DNA from: Elysia marginata | Taxonomy: Eukaryota > Mollusca > Gastropoda > Plakobranchidae | Assembly: GCA_019649035.1 (NCBI GenBank) | Contig: BMAT01013402.1 | Span: forward strand, 562,294 to 584,838 | Direction of reading: 5' to 3' | Length of the DNA: 22,545 nucleotides | Shown here: positions 18,111 to 22,545 of the stretch, in pieces | Layout of the letters: every line of letters starts with the position of its first letter | Position numbering within the stretch: position 1 is the first letter of the stretch | Notes under the pieces: model-generated | The model's input: only the letters and a program-made list of their open reading frames with translations | What the model was told of the DNA's origin: nothing | Database searches by the model: none | Made by a program: the position numbers and the translations under genes

Positions 18111-18739
18111 TTTAATCAGGACAGTCAAATTTTCAAGCATCGAAGGTAACCAATAACGTTAATCATCATAATAAGTTTTCGTCTAGAATCTAATCTATTC
18201 ACTTTCCCTAGAAGTGCCAAATAATTTTGAGTTGGACTATCAAATATATAATCTAGAGCTAAAGCAGTAGGGGTGGGAACTAAAGAAAAGGCGCTAATTC
18301 TTTTAGTGAAAAGAGATTCTACGTCTAGATTTGTAAGTATAGATACCCACAGATTTTAGAGACTGCTCAGCTAGTGATATGACGGTTTTTTAGAACTTTA
18401 CATAGATCTGAGGGCTGAGCATCATTCACAGCCAAAACGAAACAAGCAAAGGAAAAGTAACTAAGTAAGTAAGTAACAATAACTCTATGAGCGAAAAAAG
18501 GAAAGGATTGCTTTGCGAGAATAAATTAATACATGTATGTAATTTGAAAAAGACATACTTGGTTCGGAAATTTAAGTAAACGATTTTATTTTTCGTTTTT
18601 TTTTTTTAAGTTTTGATTTGTGTCTTCTAAATACGTTTAAAAATTTAAAAAGGCCTATTTGACTTGATTTGACGATTTCAATGTTACTAGTCTACTTTGA
18701 GGCCTTGCGAACTGTTCGTTAGATCCTCTAGTGGTAGCG

Positions 18740-19255
18740 TGCGTGGTATGACACGGGTTCTTTTTCTGGACGGTCTTTACTCTAGGGAGAAACGAGTACG
18801 GTAGGTATGCTTTCTCAATACTTGTCCAGTCTACTCTTGGAACAAGTGTTAAGAGTGGGGGAAGTCACTACATTCTCTGGTAAGCTGTTTCATCTGAGAT
18901 TATTTGAGTGGAGAAAAAGTTGCTCCTGATGTCCGATCGGAATCTCAATGGTCCCTTCAGGCCTCTTCCACCCGTGCTAGAGAATATAAACTTTGAGCGG
19001 CCGAACGCAAAAAATGCATTGAGATACATGAACACCTCCATCATGTCCTCTCTCGTATGACGACGGTATTGAGTGATGAAAGTCCAAGAGCCCTAAGCCT
19101 CTCGGAGTGCGACTTATTATTGATTGAATTCTATGGACGTCTTCCGCTTCGATGCTAAGATTTTTGTGGTGAGGCTGCCAGACAACATGTAGTGTAGTAT
19201 GACGTGTCATCCCGTAGGCTTTGAATGCCGAAGTTGATTTTATTGTTGATTTGGG
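18740..19255 (-). pseudogene. Fossil CR1/jockey-like non-LTR reverse transcriptase, C-terminal end
   Basis: Three minus-strand frames carry consecutive pieces of the familiar C-terminus of these polyproteins. VWQPHHKNLSIEAEDVHRIQ (about 19190-19130) matches the 'VW.PH...I..lE.vQR' segment. A stretch equivalent to 'RL..LGL.SL..RR.RGDM' follows. Next, EDMMEVFMYLNAFFAF and then RFRSDIRSNFFSTQ lie at about 19065-18905. Last, NSLPENVVTSPTLNT and SRLDKY end at a TGA at 18815, the typical family ending. Frameshifts between the pieces and the loss of all upstream domains mean it is dead. The fragment adjoins the tandem array that begins at 19258. Confidence 0.75.
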
Positions 19256-19257
19256 TT

Positions 19258-20475
19258 GATTGGGGACCAATATGTCCAAAAATGTCGGGGACTAAGTTTT
19301 CCAACTTTTGAGCACCACCTTCACAGGCCCCTATTTGGATTTGGCATTGGCTGAATCCATGGTTTCCTCGACAAAGAAAAGCGGGAAATTAGAAAATAAA
19401 TTAGATATAATATCAACTTTGAAGTTTTTCATCACACTGAATCTATATGATGTTTTCAAAGCAATTTGAAGTCATTTTTATCCACTTCCGGTGGTGCTAG
19501 GGCCAGATGAGCCCCCTGGGGCTGAATTAATGTCTAGCTTGGCAAAGAATGGAGAGATTAAAAAAATTTAGTTATCAACCTAGGGGTTTTTCATCATCCT
19601 GGATCTATTTATGATTTCCAAAGTAATTTGAAGTATTTAACATCCACTTCAGGTTGTATTGGAGTCTCGATTCGCAAAGAATTTAGGGATTTTAAACATG
19701 CAGTTACCAATTTTTTAATGCTAGGTTATGATGTTTTTTAAAAATTAAAGTAATTTGAAGTAACTTTAATTCACTTGCGGTGGAATCGGGGCCAGATGGG
19801 ATCCCGAGAACTGAGTTTCGCAAAGAATTCAGGGATTTTAAGGATGCAAGTATCAAATTTTTTTCGCATTGATGGACATAGTTATACTTTTTTCAATCAA
19901 AGCAAACAGAAGTAATTGTAATCAATTTCCGGTGGTATTGGGGTCAGATGGGAATGGGATTGAATTTTTCTCTAGCCTGGCAAAGAATGGAGGGATATAA
20001 TTACAGATGAAGTTATTGATAGTAAGGTTTTCTTATCATGCTGTATCTATTTATGACATTTTCAAAGCAATTTGAAGTAATTTGTACCGATTTCCGGTAG
20101 TATTGATTTCGAACTAGCGTCTAGCTTCGCAAAGAATCGAGGGATTTTTAAGATGCAAATATCATTTCTTTTTTGTTTTTCACCAAGCCGAATCTAGTTG
20201 TAATATTTTCAAAGTAATTTAAAGTAGTTTTAATCAACTTCTCGACGTACTAGGACCAGGTGAGATCCCCACGACTGAACTAATGTCTAGCTCAACAAAA
20301 AATATAGGGATTTTAAAAATAAAAAAGGCAACTTCTGGGTTTTATAGATGTATCATGCTTGATCTAGTTGTGATAATTTGAAAGCAATTAAAAGCAATGT
20401 TAAGCCACTTCCGGTTAAAAATTTAAAATTCTGGTCACGCAATTACACACTTGTTGTGACACCAATCGTGCAACA
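19258..20475 (+). repeat. Degenerate tandem array of about 127-170 bp units
   Basis: Boxes related to CACTTCCGGTGGTATTGGGG recur near 19483, 19644, 19770, 19923, 20089, 20235 and 20404. Between them are matching blocks in fixed order: GGGGCCAGATG, a CTAGCTTCGCAAAGAAT-like box, AGGGATTTTAA, GATGCAAATATCA, a TCATGCTGAATCTATTTATG-like box, and CAAAGCAATTTGAAGTAA. Spacing varies from about 127 to 170 bp, so the units have diverged and suffered indels. The array opens with a distinct header, GGGGACCAATATGTCCAAAA (about 19262), and closes with CCGGTTAAAAATTTAAAATT (20411). No ORF runs through it. Confidence 0.85.
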
Positions 20476-20564
20476 CCGCTTTCTAAGGATTTTGGATGAC
20501 AAACAGATTTTATGTTTGGTTGTTGTTGTGTTTTTTTTTCTTATTTTTTTTTGTTTTGTTTTGT

Positions 20565-20800
20565 TAGGGGGCCAGTCTGTCTAAAGATATCGGGGCCAGA
20601 TTTTCCGACCCTTTATGCCTTCAGATGGGGGCACTTGTGACATTGATGCCCCTTGGGCCTAGCTCTGTAAGAAGTGGATATATTTTAATGATCTGAGGGT
20701 CTAATTGGTTTACTACCATAATGAACCCATTTAGGATACTTTAGAAATAATTGGAATTCGTTTAATCGATATCCGGTGCAAAATTATAATTTTTGGTGTC
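20565..20800 (+). repeat. Second, shorter module of the same repeat family
   Basis: A header like that at 19262 recurs here (GGGGCCAGTCTGTCTAAAGA then ATCGGGGCCAG), followed by one degenerate unit. It ends in CCGGTGCAAAATTATAATTT and then GGTGTCAC (20772-20800), resembling the close of the first array. The header-unit-closing arrangement therefore occurs twice in direct orientation. Confidence 0.65.
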
Positions 20801-20824
20801 ACAAAAATTAAATCTTTAGACCAG

Positions 20825-22350
20825 TTTCCTATTTCGTAGATACAAATAATGAAGCGACGCTTTGTAATGTCTTTTTAACGATGAGGAAACATTTGATAAA
20901 CTCATCTTTGGTGATAATAGTAGAATGTAAAACTTGTTTTAAGAAACAGAAGTGTTTCAGCAAGGAAACAATTGTAACAAACTCAAATCGCCAAAAAGTC
21001 GATAAAAACTTTTTCTTGGAAATTAAATCAGCGTGAAACAACTCTTGGCGTCAAAAACGTATTTATTTTGAAGAACAATGTTCAAAATTTTGAAAGTGAG
21101 ACACACAAAGAGGATTAGGCTAGTTGTTTCAATATACATGTACATATAGAAACAAACTCTGAAGACAAACACACACACTCACACAACTGAAAGAGAAAGG
21201 GAATGGAATGGAAAAAAATATAACATAATTTAACGTACTCGTAAAACAAGATGGCGAAACATTTTGTCCATTTCTAAACAACCTTTTCCCACAAAAGCAC
21301 AATTTGCGCATAAATTTCAACAGCATTTATGTGAGCAATTTGAAAATGCATTAATAACCACAACAATCCCAGAGAAAAAGATGTTATCGTAAACAACAAA
21401 ATGTGCAGTTGCAGAAACAATACCACATGTCAAATCAAAAGCAGCTGGCTCCAAGCGGTTGTAGTTTACCAAGCGACCGTCGCACAAGAAGACAGCAAAG
21501 AAAAAAAGAAATAATCAGGAAAACAGGGAACCAGTATATTAAGACTACATAGATCCATCACAATTCCATATTCTGTTTACAACATTAACGATTGTTTCGA
21601 CCTTAATTCAGCACGTATTGGATTTAAAGAATGCAGGCACCAAAAACAATATAATTATGAATGATAAATATAAGCCATATGAACATTTGGCAGCAACAAT
21701 TTTGGAACTCAGCCATCTTAACCAGTTCCCGTTTTCAAATGATAAAGACATAATTAGGTTCAGAATTTGTGGGTTTAGAGAAAACAATACAAGCGAACAA
21801 AGTACAAGTAAGCTTACGTATTCGAAACCGCCTCCAAAAACAGTGAGAGGAGGAACCACCAAAAGTATCACAAATATAAAGAGACTTTCAGAGAAGATGT
21901 AAGTAGCTTGATCAGTGCATTTTTGCAGATGTCAGATATAATTTCCTTGTCAAACACTTGAGACATCCAGAATCGTGCCAGGTGATGTTGTGAGCACTAT
22001 GGCGAAACATCAACAAAAAGAGCATTTTACGCAGCATGTCCCCATAGACCTCCACCATTTACCTCAATAGATTGCCTCTTTTCCTGGTAAAAGCTTAACA
22101 ACGTAAAGAAAACTCCTAGCTTGTTTCCATTAAGGAAAAACGAATTCAGTTAATTCAAATGATGCTCTCCAGGGACTTAGGAAGGAACATCGATGAATAT
22201 ATATCCTTATTTGCAAACGAGTACTATGCAACACCAACATCTCCCAGTTCTCAGGGCCATTTGCACGAAGGAACAAAATCAGACATTGTCAGATGAAGAT
22301 TCTTTTTCTGATACTCCCCCATGATTTTGAGTTTTACATTCCGAACCACT
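20825..22350. other. Spacer between inverted copies of the repeat family
   Basis: About 1.5 kb of AT-rich DNA between the plus-oriented array and its inverted copy at the window end. It contains one open stretch (21612-21899) with splice-like borders, and nothing else I recognise. It may be the core of a foldback-like element. Confidence 0.4.
21612..21899 (+). CDS. Possible exon of unknown function
   Basis: An open frame of about 96 codons is bounded by a plausible acceptor (TTCGACCTTAATTCAG, ending 21611) and a strong donor AAGAT|GTAAGT at its right edge. The peptide includes YEHLAATILELSHLN and RFRICGFRENNTSEQ and resembles nothing I know. There is no ATG near the left end; the first in-frame ATG is about 45 bases in. 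The opposite strand is also open across most of it, so the frame could be chance. Its position inside the inverted repeats leaves open a mobile-element origin. Confidence 0.2.
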
Positions 22351-22357
22351 AAGAAAG

Positions 22358-22545
22358 TGAAATTTGCACCGAAAGTGGATTAAACATTTTTCAATGGTTG
22401 TAAAAACATCATAAATAGATACACCATGATAAAAAAATTGATATTTACATCTTTAAAACCCTTTCATTCTTTGCGGAGTTAGGCACGAGTTCAGCCCCAG
22501 CAGCCACACCTGGCCACAATACCAAAAGGGGCCCCTGGAGGTGGT
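22358..22545 (-). repeat. Inverted copy of the tandem-repeat unit at the window end
   Basis: Read on the minus strand this gives GGGGCTGAACTCGTGCC, CGCAAAGAATGAAAGGG, TTTTAAAGATGTAAATATCA, TCATGGTGTATCTATTTATG and TTAATCCACTTTCGGTGCAA, the same blocks in the same order as the plus-strand array at 19258-20800. It is cut by the window edge, so the number of units is unknown. Confidence 0.8.

Larger units (their letters stand above)
15960..18740. other. Probable SMG9 5' intron and promoter region
   Basis: No coding ORF is convincing here. If the acceptor at 15951 is used, the first exon and promoter of SMG9 lie somewhere in this stretch; no TATA box or CpG-rich block stands out. It holds a GA-rich repeat (16256-16363), a TCTAGA-rich block (17170-18110) and a short AAGT repeat near 18462. 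Confidence 0.4.

Noticed and set aside
18977..19279. A 100-codon minus-strand ORF as a standalone gene
   Set aside because: Its left part matches a reverse-transcriptase segment and the remainder is out of frame relative to the family, so it is a fragment of the CR1/jockey-like fossil.
22063..22083. A possible 21-nt minus-strand microexon with CCAG and GTAAAT borders
   Set aside because: The borders are good, but no partner exon or protein context was found. Such patterns arise by chance in AT-rich DNA.
1..22545. CRISPR arrays, bacterial operons, riboswitches or ribosome binding sites
   Set aside because: The window has spliced genes, a SINE and eukaryotic transposons. The tandem array at 19258 has diverged units with no spacer-repeat alternation.

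Overview
The window looks like nuclear DNA of an invertebrate animal, most likely a mollusc and perhaps a heterobranch gastropod. It is AT-rich. One gene is split by GT-AG introns. There is a tRNA-derived SINE, fossils of LINE and pogo-type DNA transposons, many TACATGTA palindromes and a TCTAGA/AGATCT-rich stretch. The taxon is inferred from this texture and was not tested. Two assembly gaps are present (2383-2384 and 11845-11860).

Layout. 1-3190: gene-poor, holding a 308-bp SINE with an 11-bp target-site duplication (insertion 1859-2166) and a decayed LINE C-terminus (about 2440-2640). 3194-10767: a plus-strand gene reconstructed from phase-compatible exons. Seven or nine coding exons encode 177 or 206 residues, with a probable ubiquitin-like N-terminal fold and a coiled-coil C-terminal half. 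I do not recognise the family. Its introns carry a 151-bp TA-flanked MITE (6178-6328) and an 830-bp fossil of a pogo/Tigger-like transposon (7244-8073). 10790-13910: no gene seen, interrupted by a poly-G run and a gap. 14383-15933, minus strand: an intact 516-codon ORF in one exon, clearly SMG9, a subunit of the SMG1 kinase complex in nonsense-mediated mRNA decay. A splice acceptor just upstream of its ATG implies an intron in the 5' UTR. The two genes are convergent. 15960-18740: probable SMG9 5' region with GA-rich and TCTAGA-rich low-complexity DNA. 18740-19255, minus strand: frameshifted remains of a CR1/jockey-like reverse transcriptase C-terminus. 19258-20800: a degenerate tandem array of units about 127-170 bp long. 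An inverted copy of the unit fills the last ~190 bp (22358-22545), so the ~1.5 kb between may be the core of a foldback-like element.

The two genes show no obvious functional link. The points most worth following are the uncharacterised ubiquitin-like/coiled-coil gene with an apparent C-terminal splice switch, the single-exon SMG9 coding region, and the inverted tandem-repeat structure at the right end.
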